Below are positions 1 to 8,550 of a stretch of 64,000 bases of DNA, piece after piece. This stretch comes from JAGVSR01 sp964589785 (GTDB lineage Bacteria; Pseudomonadota; Alphaproteobacteria; Rhizobiales; Hyphomicrobiaceae), in contig CAZPUQ010000002.1 in assembly GCA_964589785.1 (NCBI GenBank), forward strand, positions 186,001 through 250,000. Reading direction: 5' to 3'. The position numbers were made by a program, and so were the translations under genes. The number at the start of each line of letters is the position of its first letter. The stretch's first letter is position 1. The notes beneath the pieces are model-generated. The model saw nothing but the letters and a program-made list of their open reading frames with translations, was not told the DNA's origin and did no database searches.

Positions 1-1034
1 AGCGAGACGGCCTCGGGGGCCAGGAGGCCCTGCTCCTTCATGCGGCCGGCCTGGAGGCAGGCCCCGAGCGCCAGCGCGATCTCGGTCTGCATGTCGGCGA
101 GCTTCTTCTGCACGAGCTGGTTGGCGGCGAGCGGACGGCCGAACTGCGTCCGGTCGAGCACGTACTGGCGCGCCGTCCGCCAGCAGGCTTCGGCGGCGCC
201 GATGGCGCCCCAGGCGATGCCGAAGCGGGCGTTGTTGAGGCAGCCGAAGGGCCCCTTGAGGCCGGCGGCACCGGGCAGCAGGTGGGCCTCCGGCACGAAC
301 ACGTCCTCGAGCACGATCTCGCCGGTGGACGAGGCGCGCAGCGCCAGCTTGCTGTCGATCCTCGGCGTCGACAGGCCCGCCATCCCGCGCTCGACGATGA
401 AGCCGCGGATGGCGTCCTCGTCGGTCTTGGCCCAGACGATCGCGATATCCGCGATCGGCGCGTTCGTGATCCAGGTCTTGGCGCCGTTGAGGCGGAAGCC
501 CGCGCCCTCGCGCCGCGCGCGCGTCGTCATCCCGCCCGGATCGGAGCCGTGGTCGGGCTCGGTGAGGCCGAAGCAGCCGACGATCTCGCCCGTCGCCAGG
601 CCCGGCAAATACTTCTGCCGCTGCGCCTCCGTGCCGTAGGCCCAGATCGGATGCATGACGAGGCTCGACTGCACGCTCATGGCCGAGCGGTAGCCGCTGT
701 CGACCGCCTCGATCTCGCGCGCGATGAGACCGTACGACACCGCGCCCACGCCCGCCCCGCCGTAGGCCTCGGGGATGGTCGGGCCGAGAAAGCCCATGGC
801 GCCCAGGTCGCGCATGACGGAGCGGTCGAAGCCCTCGTTGCGGAAGTCGGAGACGACGCGGGGGGCAAGCCTGTCGGCGGCAAACTTCCGCGCGGACTCG
901 CGCAGCATCCGCTCGTCGTCGGTGAGCAGCGCGTCGAGGTGCAGGGGATCGGCCCAATCGAACGCCGCGTGCGGCTCTCCGGCCTCGCCGGACGCGGCCT
1001 CCAGATCGGCGGTGTTCTTGAATGCCGCGGTCAT
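1..1034 (-). CDS. gcdH: Glutaryl-CoA dehydrogenase, C-terminus cut by window edge
   Basis: FAD-dependent acyl-CoA dehydrogenase expected to convert glutaryl-CoA to crotonyl-CoA and CO2 in lysine, cadaverine or glutarate breakdown. About 344 codons are visible from the ATG at 1034. The acyl-CoA dehydrogenase N-terminal domain is followed near residues 153-168 by CFGLTEPDHGSDPGGM, the FAD-contact block typical of GcdH rather than of short-chain acyl-CoA dehydrogenases. The part carrying the catalytic glutamate and the C-terminal helices lies beyond the window. The gene is last of a run of six closely spaced minus-strand genes and starts 12 bp after gabD stops, so it is probably co-transcribed with polyamine catabolism. 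Substrate assignment rests on family resemblance only. Confidence 0.88.
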   Translation of the reverse strand, partial: MTAAFKNTADLEAASGEAGEPHAAFDWADPLHLDALLTDDERMLRESARKFAADRLAPRVVSDFRNEGFDRSVMRDLGAMGFLGPTIPEAYGGAGVGAVSYGLIAREIEAVDSGYRSAMSVQSSLVMHPIWAYGTEAQRQKYLPGLATGEIVGCFGLTEPDHGSDPGGMTTRARREGAGFRLNGAKTWITNAPIADIAIVWAKTDEDAIRGFIVERGMAGLSTPRIDSKLALRASSTGEIVLEDVFVPEAHLLPGAAGLKGPFGCLNNARFGIAWGAIGAAEACWRTARQYVLDRTQFGRPLAANQLVQKKLADMQTEIALALGACLQAGRMKEQGLLAPEAVS

Positions 1035-1046
1035 GGGCGTCCGTCC

Positions 1047-2492
1047 TCACATTCCGCCAAGGCAGATGAACTTCGTCTCGAGGTATTCCTCCAGGCCCTC
1101 CGCCGCGCCCTCGCGGCCGAGCCCGGATTCCTTCACGCCGCCGAAGGGCACGACCTCGTTGGAGAAAATGCCTTCGTTGACGCCGACCATGCCGGCCTCG
1201 AGCTTCTCGGCCGCCTTCCAGGCGCGTGAGAGGTTCTGGCTGAACAGGTAGGCGGCGAGCCCGAAGGGCGTGTCGTTGGCGAGCTCGATCGCCTCCTCGT
1301 CGGTCTCGAAGCGTATGAGGGCCGCCACGGGTCCGAAGATCTCCTGCTTGACGATGTCCATGGAGGGCGTGACGCCGGTGAGAACGGTCGGCTTGTAGAA
1401 GAGGCTGCCCGCGGCATCCTTGGCGCCGCCGATCTTCACCCGGCCGCCCTTGGCGAGCGCATCGGCCATGAGGCTTTCGACCTTGGCGATGGCGTCCTCG
1501 TTGATGAGGGGGCCGAGACTGACGCCCGACTGCGAGCCCGGGCCGACGACGAGCTGCTCCGCCGCCTTGGCGAGCGCGTCGGCGAAGCGGTCGTAGATGC
1601 CCGACTGGACGAGGATGCGGTTGGCGCAGACGCAGGTCTGTCCCGCGTTGCGGTATTTGGAGGCCATGGCACCGGCGATCGCCTGGTCGAGGTCGGCGTC
1701 GTCGAAGACGATGAGGGGCGCGTTGCCGCCGAGCTCGAGGGTGAGCTTCTTCACCGTGTCGGCGCACTGGCGGTAGAGGATCTTGCCGACCTCGGTGGAG
1801 CCGGTGAAGGTGAGCTTGCGGACCCGGGGGTCGGCGCACAGCACCTCGCCGATATCGCGCGAATTAAGCGTCGGAACCACGTTGAGGACGCCGTCGGGAA
1901 CGCCCGCCATCTGGGCGAGCTTGGCCAGCGCGAGCGCGCACAGCGGGGTTTCGGCGGCGGGCTTGACGATCATGGTGCAGCCGGCCGCGAGCGCCGGCGC
2001 CGCCTTGCGCGTGATCATCGCGATCGGGAAGTTCCACGGCGTGATGGCCGCGACGACGCCGATCGGCTGCTTGATGGTGAGGTAGCGTTTGTTCGCCGCC
2101 GTGGTCGGGATCGTCCGGCCGTAGGCGCGCTTGCCTTCCTCGGCGAACCACTCGACGAACGAGGCGCCGTAGAGCACCTCGCCGCGCGCCTCGGCGAGCG
2201 GCTTGCCCTGCTCGGCCGTCATGAGCTGGGCCAGCGAGTCCGCCTCGGCAAGAATGAGTTCATACCAGCGCCTCAGCACGGCGGCGCGCTCCTTGGCAGT
2301 CCTGGCCGACCAGGCCGGCAGCGCGGCCTCGGCCGCGTCGATGGCGCGCCGCGCGTGGTCGGGCGTCAGGTCGGGCACGGTCGCGATCTCGTGGCCGGTC
2401 GCCGGATCGATGACCGCGAACTGGTCCTGGGACGTCACCCAGTGTCCGCCGATGAAGGCGGCCGTCGGGAATTCGTCGGAGGTCATGTCCAT
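1047..2492 (-). CDS. gabD: NAD(P)-dependent succinate-semialdehyde dehydrogenase
   Basis: Aldehyde dehydrogenase of 481 residues, essentially the length of E. coli GabD (482). It oxidises succinate semialdehyde, and often glutarate semialdehyde, to the acid. The catalytic cysteine is C287 in GQTCVCANR, and the general-base glutamate lies in LELGGNAPLIVFDDADLDQA; both blocks match GabD closely. The FTGSTEVGK cofactor-binding segment is present. It sits between puuC (15 bp away) and gcdH (12 bp away), so its job is most likely the last oxidation of the putrescine/GABA route. A role in 5-aminovalerate/glutarate metabolism is plausible given gcdH next door. Confidence 0.92.
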   Translation of the reverse strand: MDMTSDEFPTAAFIGGHWVTSQDQFAVIDPATGHEIATVPDLTPDHARRAIDAAEAALPAWSARTAKERAAVLRRWYELILAEADSLAQLMTAEQGKPLAEARGEVLYGASFVEWFAEEGKRAYGRTIPTTAANKRYLTIKQPIGVVAAITPWNFPIAMITRKAAPALAAGCTMIVKPAAETPLCALALAKLAQMAGVPDGVLNVVPTLNSRDIGEVLCADPRVRKLTFTGSTEVGKILYRQCADTVKKLTLELGGNAPLIVFDDADLDQAIAGAMASKYRNAGQTCVCANRILVQSGIYDRFADALAKAAEQLVVGPGSQSGVSLGPLINEDAIAKVESLMADALAKGGRVKIGGAKDAAGSLFYKPTVLTGVTPSMDIVKQEIFGPVAALIRFETDEEAIELANDTPFGLAAYLFSQNLSRAWKAAEKLEAGMVGVNEGIFSNEVVPFGGVKESGLGREGAAEGLEEYLETKFICLGGM

Positions 2493-2507
2493 GGCGGCTC
2501 CTCTCCG

Positions 2508-3998
2508 TCAGCGCAGCGTGATCGAAATGGCCTTGAGGTCGGCATACTTGTGCAGCGCGTGCAGCGAGCGGTCGCGGCCGAAGCCCGACTGCTTGAAGCC
2601 GCCGAACGGCATCGTGATGTCGCAGGCGTCCCAGCCGTTGACCCAGACGAGGCCGGCTTTGAGCTCGCGCGCCGTGCGGTGGGCGAGGGTGACGTCGCGC
2701 GTCCACAACCCGGCGGCCAGGCCGTAGACGGTGCCGTTGGCGATCGCGACCGCCTCCTGCGAGGTCTTGAAGCGGGTGACGGCGAGCACCGGGCCGAAGA
2801 CCTCCTCGCGCGCCAGCGTGTGCGCCGGCTTCACGGCGTCGAACACGGTCGGCTCGACGTAGAAGCCGCCGGTCTCCTCGCGCACGCGCCGCCCGCCGAG
2901 GCGCAGGTTGTTGCCTTCGCCACTCGCCGTCTCGATGTAGCGCAGCGCGGTCGCCATCTGCTCCGCGCTGACCATGGCGCCGAACGTCGTCTGCGGGCTC
3001 AGCGGATCGCCGGGAACGATCTTGCGGGCGACGCTCAGGAGCTTGTCGACGAATGCGTCCGCGATGCTCTCCTCGACGAGCAGCCGGGAGGCGGCGGTGC
3101 AGACCTCGCCCTGATTGAAGAACACGCCCCAGGCGGCGCTGACGGCGGCCGCGTTGAGGTCCGGGCAGTCGGCGAACACGATCTGCGGGGACTTGCCGCC
3201 GAGCTCCAGCGACACGCGCTTCAGGTTGCTCTGGCCGGAGTACTGCATCAGCAGCTTGCCGACGGCGCCTGAGCCCGTGAACGCGATCATGTCGACGTCC
3301 ATGTGCAGCGCCAGCGCCTTGCCGGCGGTCGCCCCGAAGCCGGGGACGATGTTGAGCACGCCGGCCGGAAGGCCCGCCTCGAGCGCCAGCTCGCCCATCT
3401 TCAGCGCCGTCAGCGGCGACTGCTCGGCCGGCTTCAGCACGATGGAATTGCCCATGGCCAGCGCCGGGCCCACCTTCCACATCGCCATCAGGAGCGGGAA
3501 GTTCCACGGCACGATGACGCCGATGACGCCGAGCGGCTCATGTACGGCGAACGAGATGCGGTCGTTCGTTTCCGGGCCGACCTCGCCATAGACCTTGTCG
3601 AGCGCCTCGGCATAGTAGCGCAGCGTGCCGATGGCGCCCGGCACGTCGACGGCGAGCGCGTCCTTGATCGGCTTGCCGACGTCGAGGCTTTCGAGCAGCG
3701 CGAGCTGTTCCGCGTCGCGCTCCATCAGGTCTGCGAAGCGCAGGAGGATCGCCTTCTTGCGCCGGTAGTGCAGCCGCCGCCAGGTACCCTCCTCGAACGC
3801 CCGCCGCGCCGCGGCGACGGCGACATCGATGTCGGCCGCGTCGGCCTCCGCCACGTGATTGATGACGGCCCCATTGCGCGGCGTGACGTTGGCGAACGTC
3901 TTGCCCGAGAGCGCGGGCACGATTTTGCCGTCGATCACGGCGTTACCGGGGATCGCGATGCGGCCGGCGAGGGTTTCAAAGTGGGCGAGCGAGGTCAT
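2508..3998 (-). CDS. puuC: Gamma-glutamyl-gamma-aminobutyraldehyde dehydrogenase (PuuC-like)
   Basis: Aldehyde dehydrogenase of 496 residues. The catalytic cysteine is C300 in NQGEVCTAASR; the catalytic glutamate is in SLELGGKSPQIVF; the tail FGGFKQSGFGRDRS is typical of the family. The blocks GQSNLKRVSLELGGKSPQIV and FADCPDLNAA resemble E. coli PuuC, which oxidises gamma-glutamyl-aminobutyraldehyde in the glutamylated putrescine pathway. It lies 12 bp from puuA and 15 bp from gabD, and this context is the best argument for PuuC over a generic betaine or aminoaldehyde dehydrogenase. The enzyme may also take free aminoaldehydes produced by the neighbouring aminotransferase. Confidence 0.87.
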   Translation of the reverse strand: MTSLAHFETLAGRIAIPGNAVIDGKIVPALSGKTFANVTPRNGAVINHVAEADAADIDVAVAAARRAFEEGTWRRLHYRRKKAILLRFADLMERDAEQLALLESLDVGKPIKDALAVDVPGAIGTLRYYAEALDKVYGEVGPETNDRISFAVHEPLGVIGVIVPWNFPLLMAMWKVGPALAMGNSIVLKPAEQSPLTALKMGELALEAGLPAGVLNIVPGFGATAGKALALHMDVDMIAFTGSGAVGKLLMQYSGQSNLKRVSLELGGKSPQIVFADCPDLNAAAVSAAWGVFFNQGEVCTAASRLLVEESIADAFVDKLLSVARKIVPGDPLSPQTTFGAMVSAEQMATALRYIETASGEGNNLRLGGRRVREETGGFYVEPTVFDAVKPAHTLAREEVFGPVLAVTRFKTSQEAVAIANGTVYGLAAGLWTRDVTLAHRTARELKAGLVWVNGWDACDITMPFGGFKQSGFGRDRSLHALHKYADLKAISITLR

Positions 3999-4010
3999 GT
4001 CAGGGCCTCA

Positions 4011-5363
4011 TCAGGCGACGCGGGCATACCATTGATGGTCGAGGGAGGTCACGACGCGCTCGAAATCGCGCCGCTCCGCATCCTTCAGCTCGGCGAATGT
4101 CTTCTGGAAGATCGCGCCGAAGCTCTCGGTCACGACGGTCGACTCGCGGAACTGTGTCAGCGCGTTGATCCATGCGGTCGGCACCTTGGGCGCATTCGAC
4201 CCGTCGCAGTTGCCTTCGGCCGCGGGCCCCGGATCGAGCCGGTTCTCGATGCCGTAGCGCATGCCGGCGAGGATCGCGGCCACGACGAGGTAGGGGTTGG
4301 CGTCGGCGCCCGCGATGCGGTGCTCGACGCGGGTCGCGCTGGGCGACGTGTTCAGCACGCGCAGCGACGCCGTGCGGTTGTTGAAGCCCCAGTGGGCCGC
4401 CATGGGCACGTAGGATTTGGGCTGATAACGCCGATAAGCATTGGCCGACTGGGCCCACACCGCCATGAAGTCGCCCATGGTCTCGCGCAGGCCGCCGAGC
4501 GCGTTGCGGAAGAGGGGCGAGATCGGATCGCCGGCGAGCGCGTTGCGGCCGTCCTTGTCGAGGAGCGAGACATGGATGTGCATGCCCGAGCCCGACCAGT
4601 CGTGGTGGGGCTTGGCCATGAACGTCGCGTCCATCTTGTGCGCACGGGCGGCGGCCTTGACCGCGCGCTTCAGCAGGAGCCCGTCGAGAGCCGCGGTGGC
4701 GGCATCCGCCTTGTGCTTCAGGTTGATCTCGAACTGGCCGGGCCCCGCCTCCTGGAGGACGGCGTCGACGGGCAGGCCCTGGGTTTCGGCGATGCGATAG
4801 ATATCGTCGATGAAGGGGCTGACGCAGTCGAGCTCCTCGAACTGGTAGAGCTGCTGCCAGTCGGGGTCCTCGACGAGCCCGCACGGAGTCTTGAGCCGGA
4901 ACGCGCCGTTCTCGGAGGCGGCGCTGACGTAGAACTCGAGCTCGACCGCGGTGACAGGACTGTAGCCGATCGCGGCCAGCCGGCCGGCCTCGCGCTGGAG
5001 AATGCGGCGCGGGTCGAGCCCGCCGTCGTCCTCCACCGGCACCATTACGGCCTGGGCGTGCGTCGTGTCCGCGACGCTCACCGGGGCCAGCGTGTCGGAG
5101 AGGACGCGGAACTGCAGGTCGGGATCGCCCGTCTCCCACAGGCGGCCCGTCTCCTCCACGCACGACCCGCGCATGTCCATGATGTAGCAGGTGGAGGGCA
5201 CCATGAAGCCCTTGTCGGCGAACCCGGCGAGATCGCGCGAGCGGATGCGCTTGCCGCGGGGGATGCCGTTGAGGTCGTGCATGAAGATGTCGATCCACTG
5301 CACGCTGGGATGTTGGGCGAGGAAGTCCTTCGCCTGCTCGGTCGTGAGGTATGTCTCGGTCAT
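4011..5363 (-). CDS. puuA: Gamma-glutamylputrescine synthetase, glutamine synthetase family
   Basis: Glutamine-synthetase-fold ligase of 450 residues that joins glutamate to a polyamine at the cost of ATP, the entry step of the Puu pathway. The ATG at 5363 overlaps the puuD stop as ATGA; the frame stays open further upstream, but the residues start to resemble the family only at MTETYLTTEQAKDFL. The beta-grasp N-domain holds WIDIFMHDLNGIPRGKR. Catalytic-domain blocks include VTAVELEFY, GSGMHIHVSLLDKDG and the substrate/ADP block with NPYLVVAAILAG. Shorter than true GlnA and lacking its adenylylation loop, consistent with PuuA/GlnA3-type enzymes. Tight linkage with puuD and puuC supports the role. 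Confidence 0.9.
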   Translation of the reverse strand: MTETYLTTEQAKDFLAQHPSVQWIDIFMHDLNGIPRGKRIRSRDLAGFADKGFMVPSTCYIMDMRGSCVEETGRLWETGDPDLQFRVLSDTLAPVSVADTTHAQAVMVPVEDDGGLDPRRILQREAGRLAAIGYSPVTAVELEFYVSAASENGAFRLKTPCGLVEDPDWQQLYQFEELDCVSPFIDDIYRIAETQGLPVDAVLQEAGPGQFEINLKHKADAATAALDGLLLKRAVKAAARAHKMDATFMAKPHHDWSGSGMHIHVSLLDKDGRNALAGDPISPLFRNALGGLRETMGDFMAVWAQSANAYRRYQPKSYVPMAAHWGFNNRTASLRVLNTSPSATRVEHRIAGADANPYLVVAAILAGMRYGIENRLDPGPAAEGNCDGSNAPKVPTAWINALTQFRESTVVTESFGAIFQKTFAELKDAERRDFERVVTSLDHQWYARVA

Positions 5364-6097
5364 GACAGCTTGGCTCCTGCTGCGCTGCCAAACCGGCGGA
5401 ACAGCTTGACGGATACGGGGTTCTCGGCGGCTCTCCACTCCGGATGCCACTGCACGCCGAGGCAGAAGGGGTGCTCGTCGGGCCCTCGCACGGCTTCGAC
5501 GAGGCCGTCCTTGGCGAAGGCTTCGGGCGTCAGTTGCGGGGCGACGTCCTTGAGGCCCTGGCCGTGCAGCGAGTTGACCATGATCTCGTCGGTGCCGACC
5601 CACTCGCGCAGGCGCCCGGTGAGCATCAGGGGATGCACCGGACCCCACCGCTCCTCAAGCGTCAGCTCCTTGCGCTCGCGGTGGTCGTGCTTGCCGCTCT
5701 CGGCGTGGACGGCCTGATGCAGCGTGCCGCCGAGCGCCACGTTGAGCTCCTGGAAGCCGCGGCAGATCGCCATCATGGGGATCCGGTTCGCGACCGCCGT
5801 GCGGATGAGCGGCAGGGTGACGGCATCGCGCGCCGGATCGAGCGAGTCCGGCAGCACGGGGTCCTCCTCGCTGTAGTGGCCCGGGGCGACGTTCGACGGG
5901 CTGCCGGAGAACAGGATGCCGTCGGCCACGTCGAGCACCGCGCCGATGTCGACGAGTGCGGCATCGAGCGGGATCAAAAGCGGCTGGCATTCGGCGACGC
6001 TCGCGACCGCGGAGGAGTATTTGCGGCTGACGGCATCGAAGCTGTAGCCCTCGATGATCTTGGTGCAGCAGGGGATGACGACGATGGGGCGGCTCAT
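5360..6097 (-). CDS. puuD: Gamma-glutamyl-GABA hydrolase, class I glutamine amidotransferase fold
   Basis: Predicted hydrolase of 245 residues that releases GABA and glutamate from gamma-glutamyl-GABA. The nucleophile is C112 in MAICRGFQELNVALGGTL, matching C114 of E. coli PuuD, and the His-Glu pair lies in LGVQWHPEW near the C-terminus. The start is the ATG at 6097, which overlaps the stop of the upstream aminotransferase gene by 4 bp; its own stop overlaps the puuA start in the same way, so translation of three genes is coupled. A longer open frame upstream is only the out-of-frame image of the aminotransferase gene. Cytoplasmic, no signal sequence. Confidence 0.9.
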   Translation of the reverse strand: MSRPIVVIPCCTKIIEGYSFDAVSRKYSSAVASVAECQPLLIPLDAALVDIGAVLDVADGILFSGSPSNVAPGHYSEEDPVLPDSLDPARDAVTLPLIRTAVANRIPMMAICRGFQELNVALGGTLHQAVHAESGKHDHRERKELTLEERWGPVHPLMLTGRLREWVGTDEIMVNSLHGQGLKDVAPQLTPEAFAKDGLVEAVRGPDEHPFCLGVQWHPEWRAAENPVSVKLFRRFGSAAGAKLS

Positions 6098-7476
6098 GCG
6101 GCAAGCTCTCCCGCGACATCGGCAAGCGTCAGATCGAGGACTTTGGCAATGACGCGCTCGGCCTCCTCGAAGTGCTCCTCGGTGAAGACGAGCGGCGGGG
6201 CGGTGACCATGGTGTCGCCGATGGCGCGCATGATGTAGCCCTCGCGCGCGAAGTGGTTGCGGCACAGCGTGCCGACGCGGCCGATATCGTCGAAGCGTCG
6301 GCGCGACCGCTTGTCGGCGACGAGCTCGATGGCACCCAGCATGCCGATCGAGCGAACCTCGCCGACGAGCGGGTGATCCTTGAACCTGCCGAGCATGCGC
6401 GCCAGCGCCGGGCCGGTGACCTCGTTGACGCGTTCCACGAGCCGCTCGCGCTGCATGATCTCGATGGTCTTCAGCGCGACCGCGCAGGCCACCGGGTGTC
6501 CGGCGTAGGTGTAGCCGTGGTAGAACTCGTCGTCGTGCTGGGCGAAGGCGTCCGCCACGCGGTCGCCGACAAGAAGTCCGGAGAGCGGGATGTAGCCGGA
6601 GGTCGCCGCCTTGGCGAATGTCACCAGGTCCGGCCGGATGCCGTAGTGCTCGGAGGCGAACCACGTGCCGACGCGGCCGAAGCCGGTGATGACCTCGTCG
6701 GCGAGCAGCAGGATGCCGTACTTGTCGACGATCCTCTGCACGGCCGGCCAATAGGTCGACGGCGCGATCTTGAGGCCGCCGGCCCCCATGACCGGCTCGC
6801 CGGCGAACGCGGCGACGTTCTCGGGCCCGACAGCCAGGATCTCGTCCTCGATGGCTTGTGCCGCGCGCAGGCCGAACGCTTCCGGGCTCTCGCCCTCCTC
6901 GGCGTTGCCGTACCAGTAGGGCTCCAGGACGTGGCGGAAGCCCTCGTAGGCCGGGTAGAGCTGTCCGTGCATGAGCGCCATGCCGCCCATGGAGGCCGCG
7001 GCGATGGTGGAGCCGTGATAGGCGTTGCGGCGGCTGATGATGAGGCGCCGCTTCGGCTCGCCCTTGATGACCCAGTAGTGGCGCATCATGCGGATCGCGG
7101 TGTCATTCGATTCCGAGCCCGAGGAGCCGTAGAACACCTGGCGGATGCCGGCCGGCGCGATCTCAGAGAGCTTGTGCGACAGCTCGACGACGCGCGGGTG
7201 CGTCGTCTGGAAGAACGTATTGTAGTAGGGCAGCTCGACGAGCTGATCGTAGGCCGCCCGCGCCAGCTCCTCGCGGCCGTAGCCGACGTTCGTCGTCCAC
7301 AAACCCGACATGCCGTCGAGGACGCGCTTGCCGTCGCTGTCGATGAAATGCACGCCTTCCGCGCTCACGATCACCCGCGATCCGGCCGCCCGCAGCGATT
7401 TGTGATTGCTGAAGGGATGCAGGTGATGCAGCGCGTCGAGCTCCTTCAGCCGAGCGGTGGAGTATTTGTTCGACAT
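6094..7476 (-). CDS. spuC: Class III aminotransferase, putative putrescine/GABA:pyruvate transaminase
   Basis: PLP enzyme of 460 residues. The Schiff-base lysine is K289 in TFAKAATSGYIPLSG, preceded by the ADEVITGFGRVG aspartate block and FYGSSGSESNDTAIR for phosphate binding. Residues such as HPFSNHKSL and DGMSGLWTTNVGYGREEL near the N-terminus match the SpuC/omega-transaminase branch that moves the terminal amine of putrescine, cadaverine or GABA to pyruvate. The start at 7476 is chosen because GGAGA lies about 8 bases upstream; an open extension to 7524 looks non-coding. First gene of the polyamine operon, overlapping puuD by 4 bp. Exact amine donor cannot be told from sequence. Confidence 0.85.
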   Translation of the reverse strand: MSNKYSTARLKELDALHHLHPFSNHKSLRAAGSRVIVSAEGVHFIDSDGKRVLDGMSGLWTTNVGYGREELARAAYDQLVELPYYNTFFQTTHPRVVELSHKLSEIAPAGIRQVFYGSSGSESNDTAIRMMRHYWVIKGEPKRRLIISRRNAYHGSTIAAASMGGMALMHGQLYPAYEGFRHVLEPYWYGNAEEGESPEAFGLRAAQAIEDEILAVGPENVAAFAGEPVMGAGGLKIAPSTYWPAVQRIVDKYGILLLADEVITGFGRVGTWFASEHYGIRPDLVTFAKAATSGYIPLSGLLVGDRVADAFAQHDDEFYHGYTYAGHPVACAVALKTIEIMQRERLVERVNEVTGPALARMLGRFKDHPLVGEVRSIGMLGAIELVADKRSRRRFDDIGRVGTLCRNHFAREGYIMRAIGDTMVTAPPLVFTEEHFEEAERVIAKVLDLTLADVAGELAA

Positions 7477-7818
7477 GTGGGCAACGTCTCCAGCTAAGGC
7501 ACGACCCGATCGGGGTCTCAACACATCACGGCTGGAGGGCTCCCGGAGGCGTAAAACCGATGCGGGCGCACAGCCGCAGAAGCTCGGTCTTCTGCGTGCG
7601 GCGACGGAAGAAACCGGCGCCGGTCGGGGACGGTCGCGTACGCGTCATGACGATCTCGCTCCCTCCCACAGTTGTCGCGCGGCGTGTCCTGCGCGCGTGC
7701 CGCCACGGCTCGTTGCGGAACAACCTTACACGCGCTGCCGTGCGCTCGTCGCGCAACCCAGCGTCGTCCTGCCGCTCGCGGCCTGGCTTTACAAAGCCGT
7801 CGCGATGGCGCACAGGTT
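7477..7818. other. Divergent intergenic region between spuC and the TetR gene
   Basis: No convincing gene is seen in this 342-bp stretch. It should carry the promoters of the polyamine operon (leftward) and the tetR gene (rightward). A perfect 10-bp palindrome CCCGATCGGG at 7505-7514, flanked by GAC and GTC, sits about 30 bases before the spuC start and could be an operator or part of the promoter. No clear sigma-70 hexamer pair was recognised. Short open frames on both strands here have no recognisable domains. Confidence 0.4.
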
Positions 7819-8550
7819 ATGATCTACGCCGTAGAAGTGTCAAGATCCATCGTGAAAAAAGCAAAGCCCCGCTCCCGCATGCCCCGCGGCCTCGACCGCT
7901 CGGCGATCCTTTCGACCGCGTTCGGCCTCATCGATGAGGCGGGCGAGGCCGGCTTCTCCGTGCGCAAGGTCGGCGCCGCCATGGGTATCGACCCCATGAC
8001 GGTGCTGCACCATTTCAAGTCGAAGGAGGAGTTGCTGCGCCAGATCGCCGACCGGGCGCTGGGCTCGATCGCGCTGCCCCAGCCCTGCGGCTCCTGGCAG
8101 GGCGACCTCAAGAACGTCGCCATCGCCTATCGCGAGCTGGCCCGCCGCCACCCGCGCATTTTCCATCTCCATTTCCGCTTCCACGCCACCGGCGCGGCCG
8201 ACCATGTGTCGAGCGAGATCGTCTATCGCGCGCTGCTCGATGCGGGTCTGTCGCCGAAGGACGCCGCCGGCGTCGGCCTCTCGTTCTACGCCTTCGTTCT
8301 GGGCTTCGCGCTCGCCGAGATCGAGGGGCTGCTGCGGCCGCTGGTGGGCGCGGAGGACGTGGAGATGGCGGCCCTCGACCCGCAGGGCTTTCCGGCGACG
8401 CGGGCGCTGCTGCCGGCATTCCGCGCGCTCGATTCCGACGCCGCCTTCGAGGAGGCGGTGGCCGCGCTGATCGCCGGCATCGAGGTTCGCGGCCGGCAGG
8501 CTCCCTGCGGCGGCGAGCGGGCGGCTCAGCTATCGGCGTCGAAGACGTAG
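7819..8550 (+). CDS. TetR/AcrR-family transcriptional regulator
   Basis: One-domain repressor of up to 243 residues. The N-terminal helix-turn-helix reads RSAILSTAFGLIDEAG, then FSVRKVGAAMGIDPMTVLHHF with the typical TetR recognition helix and the following F-K-S-K-E-E-L-L. The C-terminal half is an alpha-helical ligand domain without recognisable substrate. The start is uncertain: ATG 7819, GTG 7852 and ATG 7879 are all in frame, and a palindrome at 7823-7835 would lie inside the gene only if the first is used. It is divergent from the polyamine operon, which is its most likely target, but this is inference. Its 3' end overlaps phoB by 25 bp on the opposite strand. Confidence 0.85.
   Translation: MIYAVEVSRSIVKKAKPRSRMPRGLDRSAILSTAFGLIDEAGEAGFSVRKVGAAMGIDPMTVLHHFKSKEELLRQIADRALGSIALPQPCGSWQGDLKNVAIAYRELARRHPRIFHLHFRFHATGAADHVSSEIVYRALLDAGLSPKDAAGVGLSFYAFVLGFALAEIEGLLRPLVGAEDVEMAALDPQGFPATRALLPAFRALDSDAAFEEAVAALIAGIEVRGRQAPCGGERAAQLSASKT
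7823..7835. promoter_or_regulatory. Palindrome, candidate TetR operator
   Basis: TCTACG-C-CGTAGA, a perfect 6-bp inverted repeat around one base. TetR-family proteins usually bind such palindromes in their own promoter. If real, translation would start at 7852 (GTG) or 7879 (ATG), placing the site in the 5' region rather than in codons. Confidence 0.35.

Noticed and set aside
3303..5717. Long plus-strand open frame opposite puuA and puuC
   Set aside because: Antisense shadow of two recognisable enzymes, no signal or domain.
7717..7742. EcfG-like promoter (GGAAC-N17-CGTG) before tetR
   Set aside because: The -10 part deviates from CGTT and the distance to the gene is about 80 bases or more; likely chance.
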